Shown here one piece after another: positions 50,001 to 63,243 of a stretch of DNA of 64,000 bases. The position numbers were made by a program, and so were the translations under genes. Source of the DNA: Strongyloides papillosus (taxonomy: Eukaryota; Nematoda; Chromadorea; Rhabditida; Strongyloididae); the NCBI GenBank assembly GCA_005656395.1, contig SRSI01000006.1, positions 124,001-188,000 of the forward strand, in the 5' to 3' direction. The notes below the pieces were generated by a model. It searched no databases. It was not told the origin of the DNA and worked only from the letters and a program-made list of their open reading frames with translations. Within the stretch, counting starts at the first letter, position 1. The number at the start of each line of letters is the position of its first letter.

Positions 50001-50884
50001 TGGTACACTAAATAATAGCACCTCAAGAGAAGAAAGAGTATAATATGGCAGTAAACATTTGTAAAAGTTTTTTGTAAATTAACTTTATTAAATGAATCAT
50101 TTGTTAGAAAGTATAGTTTATCTAATATGTTTATAGACAAAACATTTGTATATTATTATTAAGAAAGTTGTATGATCATTTTATCTAAAAGTTTATAGAC
50201 GGCAAAGCTCATCAATTTGTAAAGGATAATAGTAGTAATATCCAATTGAGTTAAGGAAAATAATGTTTATAAAATGAGAAGTAATAAAATGGAATTTGAG
50301 AGTTGTCATTAGAATGTGAGTGTCGCAACAATACAACTACTAAACTGTTAACACATTGGATATTCATTATATTACATTTACACGCGCATTCAGAATGGTA
50401 AACCTTTTGATCATAAAATTATGGCTTGACACTTGACTCATTGTTAACATGTCTTTCTTCAAATTAAATAATATTTTTTATAAGGGAAATGGTGTAATTG
50501 ATAAATTTTAGAATATATCCATCTTTAACTGTATGGAAAGGTAGAAGTATTTTCTTATATTAAATAAACAATTAAAATTTTATGTTACTCTCAATATTTA
50601 AGTAATGATAAGTTAATGGGTTGTGAAAATGGTGAAAATTTCTTTGTCTGGAAAATGATTAGAGAATTTTTTATTACCTAGATTTCTCTTTCATCAAAAA
50701 GATACCGTTTTCAAAATGTGATTGATGTTAGAAAAAATATATTTTAATACATCTATCAAATACAATTATTTTATATTAAAATAAAAATTTTTTTATTCTA
50801 TAAAATATAATTATTGTACATTTATTATATATATAAAGAAGGCAGCATTTTTATACATTAAAATAAAAATATTATAGGATAATG
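44068..50884. other. 6.8-kb gene desert upstream of sem-2
   Basis: No convincing coding potential; the 71-codon ORF at 44404-44619 is not coding-like. Contents: a GC-elevated block at about 44285-44475, GACCACGCCTT at 44902-44912, a small hairpin TGCCGACTATCGGCA at 46627-46641, and a strong stem-loop at 48059-48112. Like the other desert, much of it has more G than C on the + strand (45181-45240 has 14 G and 3 C). Probably sem-2 regulatory DNA. Confidence 0.5.
48059..48112. ncRNA. Candidate structured RNA or regulatory stem-loop
   Basis: The 5' arm CCTTCTCAACTCC pairs with the 3' arm GGAGTTGTAGAAGG: 13 bp with a single bulged base. Inside it a nested hairpin TGACA-CCT-TGTCA forms. The block is about half G+C in a very AT-rich desert, so the pairing is unlikely to be an A/T artefact. 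No known RNA family was recognised and the transcribed strand is unknown. It could instead be a palindromic protein-binding region or a remnant of a repeat. Confidence 0.35.
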
Positions 50885-52251
50885 TTATCTCAATTTTTTA
50901 ATTTTTTCCTCCGCTATCTCAATTATATTTCTTAAACCTTCCATGTCAAGTTCGGTCATAAGACTATTAATAGCTGAAATAATGTTATCAATACGGTTTT
51001 TCTAAAAAGATATAATTAATTATAATAATTACCACGAACAAATCATACCCTTCCTGGACTCATTGAATAGCTTCTTGAAGTTAATTTTCTCCGATTTAAA
51101 GAAGAATATTGAAAAGGACAATTGATGGTTTCATAGTGTCTACTTTGTCTCATCGGAATATTTCCACTAGAATTTGACTCATCAATTACATTTGTTAATG
51201 GATTAACAATTGGATCAACAGGCGCTCCAATTTCTTGGCTTAATATAAAAATAAAGTATTAAAATAGATAATAAAATTTATAAACTTACATTTGTTCACA
51301 TTGATCAAAAAATTGATAATTTCCATCTGTTGGTGTTAAATCATCTTCATTCTCATAAATTGTTTCATTGTCATCTAAAATACTATTCATTGAATTATAG
51401 TTACTCGAAAGTTTACTTGGAATTTCAATCATTGATCTAGACATAATATTTCCAATTCTATTATCACTGTGTTTTGAGTGTGTTAAGATGTATGATGTTG
51501 TCATGCCATTTTGTACCATACTATTATTATTAATACTCTTATGATGAATTTGATTAGAGGGATGATAAGAATTGTATTCAGAGTTTGACAAATTTTTTAA
51601 GTCGTGTTGAAAAATATTTTTTTGATTAGAATAAGATGGAATATTTGATTCTATCATTTTGGAATGGACATTCATATTAGAGGGTAAATACATACTTTGA
51701 GACATTACATCTACATGTGATGGTGAAATATTATGCCTTTGAGTGGGAAGATTTTGATATGCTGATGCAATATCAATTGGAGGTGTATTAGTAATTTCAT
51801 GAAGCAACCCCCTACCATGGTCTTCTTCAGATACACAGCGATCATCTAGTTTTGTTAATGTTGGTATTAATTTTACAATTGCTTTTCTATAGTCAATATT
51901 TTTGGTGCAAGGATTTTCGTCAATCCACAAAACTTTTAATTTTTTCAAATCTTTTAACCAATCAAATTCATGAAAATCTTCTATTTCGTTTCCTCTTAAA
52001 TATAATTCTTCCAAATTTTTACAATGTTGTAGGGGTTCACAAGTCTTTATTTTATTTCTTGATAACGACAGAACTTGTATGTTAACCATTTCTTTGCATA
52101 TAGAAATATCATCTATTTCACATCCCCTAAAAGTATATTTTAAAATTTCAAAAGTAAAAAAAATAAGTATGTACCATAGATTAATTTTTTTAACTGTATC
52201 AGTACTGCATCTTGTTCTACTATAAATAATGGCACTAGTAAGTTTGACCAT
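50885..52251 (-). CDS. CFAP410: CFAP410 (C21orf2) ciliary leucine-rich-repeat protein
   Basis: Exons 52251-52175, 52126-51290, 51238-51049 and 51001-50885 give 406 aa. Residues 1-140 match the family: an N-terminal V-L-T-like start (MVKLTSAIIYSRT), INLWGCEIDDISIC, LRRs (VLSLSRNKI, LEELYLRGNEI), and the cap VLWIDENPC...YRKAIVKLIPTLTKLDD. The C-terminal helix NIISAINSLMTELDMEGLRN also matches the conserved human C-terminus. Between them is a long Asn/Ser/His-rich insert absent from the shorter vertebrate protein. Family knowledge: CFAP410 works with NEK1 and SPATA7 at the ciliary base. An acceptor-like TTTTAG lies two bases before the ATG (possible trans-splice site). The first intron (52127-52174) is 48 nt, divisible by three and free of stops. 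Confidence 0.93.
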
Positions 52252-53107
52252 TCCTAAAATTTTTTATAGTTTTTATATAAAAAAAATTTTAAACTAAATA
52301 TAATATTTAAAAATTTAATCTGTTGATATAAACTAATTTATTAAAAGAGATAGAAAAATTAAGTAAAATTTGTTTGCCAATAAAGTATTGTACAAAAGAA
52401 AAATTTCAAAAGAGGAGTAAAATATATTGGATAAAATGTATGGATATAAGTGTTAGCCGTAAATTTAAATAGGCATATATAAATACATATATGTATATAT
52501 ATTTTTATTTCAACAGTATCAGTTGAGTATAAATGTAAGCGATGTTGTAGCATACATCTACATATGTATAGTTTTGATAGCATTATTCTTGTTCAATGGT
52601 AAAGAAAAAGATAGAATAAAATAAGATGGAGAAAATAATATAAAGATATAATAAATGGAAAAAATAATGCATCTAAAGTTTAACATTTTTTGTTATCAAT
52701 AGAATTAAAACAAGAAAATTAGAATTTACAATGAAGGAATTCAAAAAATAATCTATGTAATCATCAAAAAAAATGAAATAATTATAATAACAATTATTCT
52801 ATTTCTAAAATAAAAAGAAATTAAATTCAAACTTTTTATATAAAATTTATTAATCTTTATAAAACAATAAATGGCATCTTGATAAAATATATTTCTTTTA
52901 ATTACCCGTTATTAAAAACTTTCTAGATTGATGATAAGAAAAATATATTCTATGTAAATGGTAATTCCAAATACAAACTTATGAAAATATAGACAAATGA
53001 ATAGCGATGGTGTGGTAAGAGATATAAGTGTAAAATTGGTACTAATTTAATATTGAAACTATTCTATCAATAAAAAGGCCATAGCCATCTGCACAAATAC
53101 ACATATT
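52252..53107. other. Intergenic spacer between mml-1 and CFAP410
   Basis: Both flanking genes are on the minus strand, with mml-1 upstream. AT-rich, no gene seen. At about 850 nt the gap is too long for a typical nematode operon. Confidence 0.6.
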
Positions 53108-55836
53108 TTATGGTTTGCCAATTTCTTCATTTATATACTCTGAAAGAGAATTTGGTTTACTCATGAAAGTGGTTTTGGTTGCCAGATAAATCAAAAGATT
53201 CGATGAGTCACGCCTAAGTTGAGTTGAATCAAAATGTTCCATTAACCAATTTTTAAAATGTCCTACACACTTTTCTTTAGATTGACAACCCTCCGGTGGA
53301 AGAGATTGACCATAAGAAATTATGGAGTTTCTCATTAATTTCCACATTAACCAAAAACGGTAATCTTTTCGAGTTTCATCTTTAACATATCTGTCAAAAA
53401 ATCTCTCAAATTGATGAGAGACTGAGGTAGATGATGTATTAATTGGTAAATTTGATTTTCCTGAAGATGGCATATTTTCCTGAAAATTTTTAATTTTTTC
53501 ATTTAACTCATCTATTTGTTTATTAAGATCAACAATTTGTTGTTTATTATCAGTCGTTTTTTCTACTAAATTATTAATATGTTCTACACTTTTTGCCAAA
53601 ACAACAGCATTCGTAGTTTTAAGACCATTATTAAGATTAGGTAGAATTTTTAAAAGCTGATCAAATCCATCCTTTAAAGCATTTCTTCTATTTTTTTCTG
53701 CATTTAAATGTAAAATTCTTTTTCTCGTCTCATGATTTGTAAAAGTAGTATCACACGCAACGGTATTATTATTTTGAGTAGTTGAAGGAACAGATGAAAA
53801 TGCATCATCGGAATCATAAATCTCGAATTTAACAGAATTCATTTTACATGATTTTTTAGATTTATTATGTTGATCATTCCCACTGGTAAAAGATGATTCT
53901 GTTAAACTGTTTCGTCGTTTTCTATTTTCATTACTTTGTGGTTTTAACCATGAATTGTCTTTTATATATTTATCACTAAGATTAGAAGATGATCGAGATA
54001 ATGATGGTTCTATTGGAGTATCACGCCATTGTTTAATATTGCTATTTAATGGTGGTGAATCATTTGTACTAGGTTGAAACATTGGTGGGTAAGCTTTTAA
54101 AGCTCCTTTTGAAGGTGTACCAGATCTTGATACCATAGATGGTCCTTCAATTTCACTACCTACCAATCTAGTAACTCTTGTTTTATCATTACTTCTAAAA
54201 ACAACATTTGATAAAATATTTTCAATTTTTGATTGAGGTTCTATAATATCAGAAATATTAAATGATGGTGATGGTGAAGTATTTTGAATGATTGAAAATG
54301 AATTATTTTGAGGATTCATAATTTGAGTTACATTATTTATTTCTCTATTTTCATTACTATTCCACCATACTTCAGATTGTGGAATATTTTGTTGAATAGT
54401 TGATGGAGTAAAATTAATATTTTTGCTAAAATTGACACTACCAGAAAATCGATTATTTTGTAAGTAATTTTGTGCACCTCCATTACTATATATACTATCA
54501 TTATTATTATTTCTATTAAATCCTACTTGATTATTATGTATAAATGATGGAGGATAATCAAAATTAGAATTAGGAGGTAAGGTATGAGGACTAGAAGCAG
54601 CTGCAACACTAATAGTAGTTGAAGTTAATGGTTCACCAAAAATACTGTTACTTAGTGGCATAAAATCATGTTGTTGATTTTCCATATTTACTGATTGCAT
54701 ACCATAAACTGCTTGCGTATAGTGTGGTTGTTGATGCATGTAAGATGATATATATTGTGTCGCAGGTACATTAATAGAATGTGGTGTTTTAGAAGGTAAT
54801 TCTCTATTATTATAATTAATTACTCCTCCTTGATTTCCGTATATCGGAGTTTGTATTGATGAACCCATCTGGTTACCTTCACTTGTTGGTGGACTATATG
54901 TAAAAGTATTATGAAGATCAAAAAATTCGTGCTCATTACTCATAAAATCTTGATATGATGGCATAATTCCATATAAATTTGGTTGGATTAAATCAGAATT
55001 TGTACGCATTGTATTTCCACATTGATCTTCAAAATAATGACTATTTAGAGTTTCATATATTTGATTAGATAGATCATTTTCGAGATCATCATATCCATCA
55101 TAATCAAAACCATTCATATTAGGCATGGGTGTTAAACTCTTCGTTCTAATTGCAGGTGGTATTATTTTATAATCAACACACTCACATGATATTTTTTGTT
55201 TTCCTTTTTCACAACATCCGCTCTTTGTTTTTATTTCTAATTTTCTATCAGTTCTCCATCTTTTATATTGAGCTCTTACAGCAGCAATTTTTCTTTTCCA
55301 ATACATACCTTCAACAATACTACCTTCAACTTTTGCATGAGTTGTGTCATCATCTGGAACAGAAAAGTGCCATATCGGAATTTTTTTCTTTGAATCGGAC
55401 TTTTTATTTTCAAATTGAGATTTCCTAAATTCATGATAACTCCTCCAGATAATGTTATTAAGACGGATTCGCTGTTTTGAATTTAGTTTCATACCATTGA
55501 AGTTTTTCCACTTTGGTGTTGTCATTTTACTTAAAAATAATTTTTTTATCTAACAAATAAAACTTACTCATATGCAGAATTAAGACATTTTTTCAATTTA
55601 TTTAACGTTATATCAATATCAATAGATTTTGAATTATTTGGACCAAATTTATAGTATGTCACACTTTTTTGTCCACCATCTTCAGAATTGTAACTTGTAG
55701 AAATGACATCATTTTCTGTTTGATCTAATTCATTATCAATCTCCACAGAGGGTCCACAAGATTTATCAGAAAACAAATTATCAGAATGAACATAAGAAGT
55801 CATAAAATGACCCGAATGTATTGTTTCTTTAGACAT
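53108..55836 (-). CDS. mml-1: Mondo-family bHLH-zip transcription factor
   Basis: Exons 55836-55568 and 55529-53108 (intron 38 nt) give 896 aa. The N-terminus has the conserved Mondo regions: IHSGHFMTSYVHSDNL, then IDITLNKLKKCLNSAY, PKWKNFNGMKLNSKQRIRLN and EGMYWKRKIAAVRAQYKRWR. A long Asn/Ser/Gln/Pro-rich middle follows. The bHLH (about 688-745; basic region RILHLNAEKNRRNALKDGF with H, E and R at E-box contact positions) leads into a leucine zipper and a C-terminal dimerisation/cytoplasmic-localisation domain (DYRFWLMWKLMRNS). Family knowledge: MML-1 with the Mlx partner MXL-2 binds CACGTG-type elements and responds to glucose-6-phosphate, acting in metabolism and longevity. A palindromic E-box lies about 310 bp upstream. 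Confidence 0.95.
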
Positions 55837-58800
55837 CTTTAATAAGTAAGTATCACATCAATGCTTGAATTACATAAATTGATTAGCAATTAATGATAAT
55901 AATATATAGAAATAATATCAAATTTAATCGATAATATTAACATGAGTGATAAGAAAAATATTAATCTTCACTATTGTATAACAATAAAGATATATTTGTA
56001 TTGTTTGATAAAATATAATATGTATTTTTGTAACGATAAATATTAACTACTCATAGATTATTATAAAAAAATTTCTCAAAAAAAATTATTGAAGATTAGT
56101 TAAATAAAAATATTTAGAAAACAATTAATATCAATTTAATGCACACGTGTGTGCACTTTCTTGAAAGACACACAATCTCGGCCACGACACTAATAATTTA
56201 TGTTAAGTTTGATAGTAATAATTCAAAGGGTTATCTATACTTTCTACAACGGCTCCTGAATAGAACGTTTTTGTGTAAAGTCTCAGTATTTATTTAAAAT
56301 GAAGCTAATAAGCACGTATAGGTATAAACAGCTACTAACTTTATGACAATTTATGTTGAAAATAGTTATAAAATAGACATATTTTTTTATAAATATGGTA
56401 ATTTATCACTATGTTGTTAAGATTCATTCCAAAACGAGAAACATACGTGACATGTATAAGAAATATCGAAAATTATTTCAATTATTCAAAATTAGGAAAA
56501 AATTGTAATAGAGATAGATTATATAGTATAAGCTGGATTCTAGCATAAATCATTATATTTAATAAATAATTTAATGAATATATATATAATATATAAAATA
56601 CATAGTAATTTAAACAAAACGATTTAATATAAACCGCAGGAAATTAAGAAAAAATATTTTTGGTATTGATAATAATCATATGATTAATAATACTTATAAA
56701 GATATTTCATGATCTACCAAAATTTTATAATATTTATGTTTTATATTTAATTGTTTTAAACTTTAGATGTTTACATATTATTATAAAAACACAGTATAAA
56801 AATTGTTACATTGCATTTTATATTTAATAATTAATAAAATAAGGAGAGACGAGTTAAAATTTCATTTTTAATGAAATACGTATTATATTAATGTACAAAA
56901 TATAGAATATAATCTCACAAATATACATTTTTACTTAAATATTATTTAAACAAATTTGAATATAAGAAAAGTTTTTAAATTTAGATAACTTTGAACATGA
57001 AAAAAATCATTGAAAAATGCTTTAAGCTCAAGTGATTTAAATAGATTACTATATTTTGATAGATATGGTATATGAAATGATTGATTTATAAAAAATACAA
57101 CATGTATTAAGATACTATTCATTAAATAAATTAGTAATTGTATTGAGAAAATTAATTAATCGTTAATATATGTCAATTCTTAACTATCGCGATTATAATT
57201 TTGAAAACTTTTGAACAGTTATTATAAATATTATACATTAAAAAATTTATTTCTAATGATTTAAAATATGATATTGTATAAATGAAGCGTTAATATCTAA
57301 ATTGTAATGTGATATGCATAATTAAAATATTATATTTAAAAACAAATAAAATATAAATTAAAAAATATTAAAAAATTTTACTTTACTGTTTTTCGTAAAA
57401 TTTTTTTGTGCAGTAGTAAAATAGATTATGAACGTTGTTAAAATTTTTACTCTACTCTTATCATATATTTAAAATCAATTTTATAATTTTAACCTTTCAA
57501 TACATCTTTTCTTATCAAATATGGATAGAAAGTTTATCTCTAATAATATTTATGATATTAATGCGATGTGAAAAATAGACTATATAAACTTTCAATTCAA
57601 TGTTAATACTTATAAATTATTAAATCAAACATGATATTAAAAATATGTTTTTAATATTAAAAATATTATTATTAAATTTTGTATTGGAATATTTAAATTA
57701 ACTTTTTCTAGTAAGCTATAATAACAAAAAAACTTTTTAATATTAAAATACATTTTATAACAATAATAAAAATTAAATAACTTTTTTTAAAATAAATATG
57801 TTTTACTTTACAATTCAATGATATATTATGGTAGTCACCTATTATATTTAATGGAATACTTTTATTTAACGTTATTTAAATTAATTTAGACAAATATATA
57901 TACGTTATATTAATCACTTGCTTTAATAATCCTTTCTTTATTATTTATAATTTAATTAAATGTTGTTTCTATTCAATTAGTATTTAAAAATAATGCTATG
58001 CTTAAAAATAACTATAGATATTTTAATTGACACATAGCATAAAGTTAATTATCTTTCAGTTTTTTATCAAGTTTTAATTAAAATTATAATTTTATTTGAT
58101 TATTCATTATTGGCTATCAAATTAAAATCAACCTTAGATATTTTTTAACATACGAATTATTTTATATTTACATAAAATGTAACTTATATTTTAATGTTGT
58201 CTTTATTACTTATGTGTTTGTTTTTAAATTCAGATTCTGTAATGAGACTGTTTCTTAAAGTCCATTTTCCATGAAAAAAATTTAGGTAAACAAAAACATA
58301 CATGCATAATCACAAATGTATCATGTTAAAGATCTCCTTAGTATGAAGGTTAAGAGCAGAATAAATGCTACAAAATAAAATGGAAACGATATCCTGTTGT
58401 GAAATGTTCGTGAGAGACTTTTTCTCATCTTGTAAATATTATAAGCATAATTTTATTAATTTTTTAAATTTCGAGGTTATAATTTAACTATCTAATATAA
58501 AAACGTTCAATGAAGAAACCTCATTTTTGAGCTATACCTTTAAATAAAACAATTTAATAAAATATTTGTTTGAAAAAGCAAAATTTGAATTTAGCCATAT
58601 TTCATAAAAAAGCTTTATTTATCTGCAATAAAATTGACCAAAATCCAATATAAATTCTGCAAGAACCAGAACAACAAATTTAGAAGAATTTATTGTTAAG
58701 ATAATTCTAGCTAGAATGAGAATTTAGCAATTGGATAAAATCCAATGTAGTTGATGCATTGTCAGCGGGAAAAATAACTATATGTAGTAAAAATTTATTA

Positions 58801-61008
58801 ATCTTTTCAAGTAAATATTGCGATATTAATAGTTTTAAACTTGGTCAAATGTAAAAAATAATAAGGAACGCTATTGGAAATTAACATTTTGTAATTTAAA
58901 AAAATATAAGTACTAAACATGAACAGGATGGAAGATTCATTGAAACAATTAAATATTGCGTGATTGGACTCAGTTTCACCTACGCTGAAAGTTAAAAAGG
59001 TTGTTACAATTTTATAAACTTCATTGAATCCATTAAAACTACAAGATTTAGTTACTCATTATATAAAAATTAACGCTTGTAGAAAATTAAATACAATAAA
59101 AAGATTTATATTAAGATGAATTAGTCAACTTAATCGCATACCAACGTAGTACCTTAATAATTAATTAATAAACAGCAAATTACATTCATTCCTTTAATAA
59201 GTATCTCATTTTAATATTCACCACATATTACATAATAATTTATATTGAAGCATTATTCAATGTTCAATATCATGTGAAAATTAATAATATAAAATAAAAC
59301 TTATAAGATAAAAAGTAATCGAGGAATTAAAAATAAAAACTAATTATTTACAGCATAAATAGATTTGGTTTTGGAAAATGTCTTTATGAAGAAAAAATTT
59401 TATGCTTCGAAATTCAGTAAATAAAGTTTGATAATGAGGAATGTGGATCATGAATGATTAGTATAGGGTGGCATAATAATGCTATCAGGGTCTGTCTAAT
59501 AAACTTTTTAAAATATACCCAACATATTCGTGAAATGTTGAACCAAAAAATACATCACAGTTACATAAAACATTTATCAACTTTTTTTATATTCGATGAA
59601 TTTTTATTTATGATATTAAATGCATTTGATAGCCCCACTCGCTTGATTTAACATCTTTCAAGATCGTTTTTGAATCTTAAGTTCAAAGGAAATTAGAGAT
59701 TTCTATAAGCACCAACTTATTCGATATTATTTAAATAAAAAGAGAAACATAACTTTTTTGTAAACGATATTTTTTATAACATTAATACAAAGTAGAAAAA
59801 GATCTATTATTAAAACTCAATAATAAGTAATGTTATAGACATTTTTTTCCCAATATATTAAAATAAATATGTAAAAAAAATTTAAAAATTAAGATAACCA
59901 TAGTAATAGTTAGGAATAAACATTTGAGCATATAAAGTGCCATAACTTATAATATTATTAAATATTTGATCCTCATCTTTTATTGAAACATTAAGAATTT
60001 GTAAATATTTATATTTAACAGTTTTTATTGCAAACAAAAACACATAATGTTTCATGTTTTATAACTTTATTCATAATTGACTTATGACAATACATCTTTA
60101 TGTACTTTATAGAAGAGGATTTGGGCTATAAAATGATAATATTATTGTAAAATACGTAAAAAAAAATTAAAAAAGCTACGATAATTTTTGTGCACATGAA
60201 ATTTTAATTTTTTAATAAAAAAAATGCATAAAAATGAGGCCCCTATAAATCTCTTTATACACAAGATTCAAAAATGATCTTGAAACGTGTTTTAGCAGAT
60301 GATTGAAGCTATCAAATGTATATAACATCAAAAAAATACATCAAATATAGAAAAAAAATTAATAAATCTCTTACGCAACTGTGACACATATATTAGTACA
60401 TTCATATTTTTAAAATTAAAGAAATCTCGATAACTTAGTTTTCCTACGAAATTTGGTAAAAGAAAATCATCTTTAACAAATTATTATGGGTGTAGTGATT
60501 TTAAATGATTTTTACTACTTAAGCTCAATCAAAACTTCCTTTTTTTGATAACAAAATTCCCTTCTACTTTAAAATGCTTAAATCTAACTTTTAAAACATT
60601 TTACATACGATACAAATCTAAATTCGCGCGTACCATAACCACTTGAATAAGCCCATATTTACAACATCCTTAAAAATTGATCTACTCGATTGAATTATCG
60701 TTCCAACTATTTTAAAATATTTCCAACTACATACATATTATAGGTAAAAATACTATTGCTTTATCAAATTCTATTTACATCCCAACTATTTGTAACCAGC
60801 CCTTTTTAGAAATACCAAGTTGTTAAACGTCTTGGGAAACTTGAGAAATAAGTAGAAAAATACGATAAACAGATCTTTAGAGATATACTTTATTTAATAA
60901 GTTAAAAAATAAACGTAGAATTTACACCTACGGTGCAAAAAGTGCTAACGAGTATAAAAGCATATTAAATAAAATCATCAATAAATGTTTGATTTTTAAA
61001 GATTAAGA
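55837..61008. other. 5.2-kb gene desert upstream of mml-1
   Basis: Very AT-rich, and without the G-over-C excess of the other two deserts (57481-57540 has 4 G and 9 C). No ORF is coding-like; the 65-codon frame at 59454-59651 lacks support. The proximal 500 bp (about 56140-56300) is less AT-rich and contains the E-box, consistent with the mml-1 promoter. Its far end is the 3' flank of the CPG4-like gene. Confidence 0.55.
56142..56151. promoter_or_regulatory. Palindromic E-box upstream of mml-1
   Basis: A perfect 10-bp palindrome CACACGTGTG with core CACGTG at 56144-56149, within GCACACGTGTGTGCAC. CACGTG is the recognised core for bHLH-zip dimers including Mondo/Mlx. Its location about 310 bp upstream of the mml-1 ATG suggests auto-regulation or regulation by another bHLH-zip factor (inference). 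Confidence 0.4.
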
Positions 61009-61767
61009 TTAATAATTAGTATAATAATCAAGAACAGCTTTGTTGAAAAGGAAATGACACGTTTTTGGTACTTTCTTCTCAATCAATGGTTTTATCTTCG
61101 GATGTTTTTTCATTGCCCTAACTAAACTATAGAATGGTTTGACAGCGTGAACTAGAAAACGATGTCCATCTTTGTCGCACTCATGTTCCAAGTTCCTCTT
61201 AAAACATGGAATAAAACAAGAAAGTGACTGACAAAATTCAGTGAGATTTTCAACAAAAACTTGTGGGTTCCCAGAATGCTTTGCCATTATTTTTATGGTT
61301 CGCCTTTGAAAGATATCATCAATCTGACGTGTAAGATGACACTTATTATCACAAGCTAAAAAAGGCAATATTTAATACTAAATTACTCATAACTTAAACT
61401 TACTCTTGGCGACTAAACTAAGTTTCTCATCCAAGCATTGTGAATGCGGTGTTTCTTTTTCAGAACAAAATGAATTTAGTCCTTCAAACGTATAATTGTA
61501 TACTACTTCGTATGGACAAATTAAACGATCTCTCTTAGCACATTCGATAAAATTGTAGTACTCATTGCACATGACCCTTGTGGCACTTTGAACAGAAGAA
61601 TTTGTCATACTATCATATAAATTTAAGACAAATGAATTTACGCATTTTTGCATGCACTTTGGAGCTCCAATAGCGTTGATCAGTTCTTCAACGGTAACAC
61701 TGAGTGCAGCGTTAGATGGTAGTGCTAGAAAGCCAACAAGAAAAACGGCGAAATAATGGAATATCAT
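61009..61767 (-). CDS. Secreted cysteine-rich protein, CPG4-like
   Basis: Exons 61767-61404 and 61355-61009 (intron 48 nt) give 236 aa. The ATG at 61767 begins a signal peptide (MIFHYFAVFLVGFLALPSNA). The mature part has two Cys clusters with the spacing C-x3-C ... C-N-E-Y-Y-x3-C-A ... C ... C ... C-L-D-x-K, then C-D-x2-C ... C-x4-C-F-I-P-C, ending with a V-K-P-F-Y-S-L motif. This pattern resembles the nematode chondroitin proteoglycan 4 domain; assignment is by pattern, not by search. Ser-Gly attachment sites are not obvious, so it may not carry chondroitin. The gene begins 165 bp downstream of mrps-31 on the same strand and could be the last gene of an operon. Confidence 0.75.
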
Positions 61768-61931
61768 GAGAACAATGAGAATATACAATTAGAATTACCT
61801 ATATATACAAGTGAAATGACCTAGCTTTTTAAAAGTAGAGTTTGTTTCTTTTTTGACATATCTCAATCAAATAAGTTTATTATAAATGTCAGTAATAACA
61901 TAACAAATGGCCTAAAACAATAACAATAAAT

Positions 61932-63080
61932 TTATACAGAATTAGCAGCAGCAAGTTTTTCTTGTTCATGCAATTTATTCACACTTTCTTGACGCTTGGA
62001 ATCAAAAAATTTTCCAAACCAATCAAGATGTTCCCTCTTCTTTGCAGCAGTCATGTAACAATTTTTTGATAATCCAACACACACTAATTCCATAAAGTGG
62101 GCAATAGGTCCATTTTTGGGGAGATTGTATTTAGATAAATATCTGTGAAGGAAAATGTGATCGTGGAAGCCGACTTCTTGTTCCTCACCCAAATTATATT
62201 CATTGTCTATTGGGTATGGCCAGAGTTTCCCTTCTTTTGTCCACTCAATCTGTTGCTCTATTTTGTTGGCTGGCCCCATAGATTGGTTTGCTACTTCAGC
62301 TGCTCTTAAATCCCATTTACTCCAGAAATCAAGACTATTGGTCTTGTACTTATCGACATTCTTAAAAATATTAAGTCTTAAAGTATTTTGATGGAAAATA
62401 TTGGGAATCGATTTATCTACTTCTACTTCCTTTAATAAACTTTCAGAAATATCGTCGGGGTTTTGTTCAACGTAGAGATTTTTCTCCATCCAGCTGTACG
62501 CCATATCAAAGAACTTTCTTTCTTTTTCACTAACTTCTTTTTCAATTCCTTCAGCAGCTAACTTCTCATCTTCAATTCCTCTTAACTTAGCATCTCTACG
62601 TTCTCTTAATTTTTCTTCAGCTTTAGTTACACATTTTTCCGCTATCACATGAGCTTCTTGATCAGACATACCCGAATGAAAAGCTTGGTAGAAAATTTCT
62701 TTTCTCAAAGCAGTTATCGCTTTCGTATCTTTTCTAATTTCAACAAACTTGTTTGTCGTTTTTGATTCCGGTTTCACATCTAAATTGCTCAATAAATTTG
62801 CCATCTCTCTGTCATGAAGGATATCAATTGTTTCGGGTCCCGTAGCTGAATCAAAACTTTCCTTTACGGTCTCTGTTAATTTACTCAATATAGATAGTCT
62901 TGTCTTCTTTTTTTCCTCATGGTTGTTTTTATGAAGATCATCTGCCACATTATCTAATGCTTTAGACAATTCTTCTCCTATTATATCTTTATCTTTTAAA
63001 TTTGATCCACTTTGTGAACATAATGTACGATATTGTTGTTTTGCTAGTCCAAATGTACATCTAACTGCTTTTTTAAACAT
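61932..63080 (-). CDS. mrps-31: Mitochondrial small ribosomal subunit protein mS31
   Basis: A single exon, 382 aa. The N-terminus (MFKKAVRCTFGLAKQQYRTL) is a basic mitochondrial presequence. The middle is a charged, mostly helical linker. The C-terminal third matches MRPS31: EGKLWPYPIDNEYNLGEE, FHDHIFLHRYL, PIAHFMELVCVGLSKN and KREHLDWFGKFF. Family knowledge: mS31 is a metazoan mitoribosome-specific protein in the head of the 28S subunit. The ATG follows an acceptor-like ATTGTAG. It lies 163 bp downstream of mdh-2 on the same strand; both products are mitochondrial, which supports co-transcription. Confidence 0.93.
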   Translation of the reverse strand: MFKKAVRCTFGLAKQQYRTLCSQSGSNLKDKDIIGEELSKALDNVADDLHKNNHEEKKKTRLSILSKLTETVKESFDSATGPETIDILHDREMANLLSNLDVKPESKTTNKFVEIRKDTKAITALRKEIFYQAFHSGMSDQEAHVIAEKCVTKAEEKLRERRDAKLRGIEDEKLAAEGIEKEVSEKERKFFDMAYSWMEKNLYVEQNPDDISESLLKEVEVDKSIPNIFHQNTLRLNIFKNVDKYKTNSLDFWSKWDLRAAEVANQSMGPANKIEQQIEWTKEGKLWPYPIDNEYNLGEEQEVGFHDHIFLHRYLSKYNLPKNGPIAHFMELVCVGLSKNCYMTAAKKREHLDWFGKFFDSKRQESVNKLHEQEKLAAANSV

Positions 63081-63243
63081 TTTTATCTACAATACAATGT
63101 TGAAAATTTCAAAGAAAATTTAGGTCATAAAATATATTTTAAAGGTGAAAAACCAAATTAATATTAAAAAGACAAAATAAAAAACAAAACATTTTTTTTA
63201 TGTGGGTCGTAAAAAATCCTAAAAGTAAGCAAAAATATCTTTC

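Noticed and set aside
59454..59651. 65-codon ORF in the mml-1 desert
   Set aside because: Isolated, A/T-driven composition, no neighbours or splice sites.
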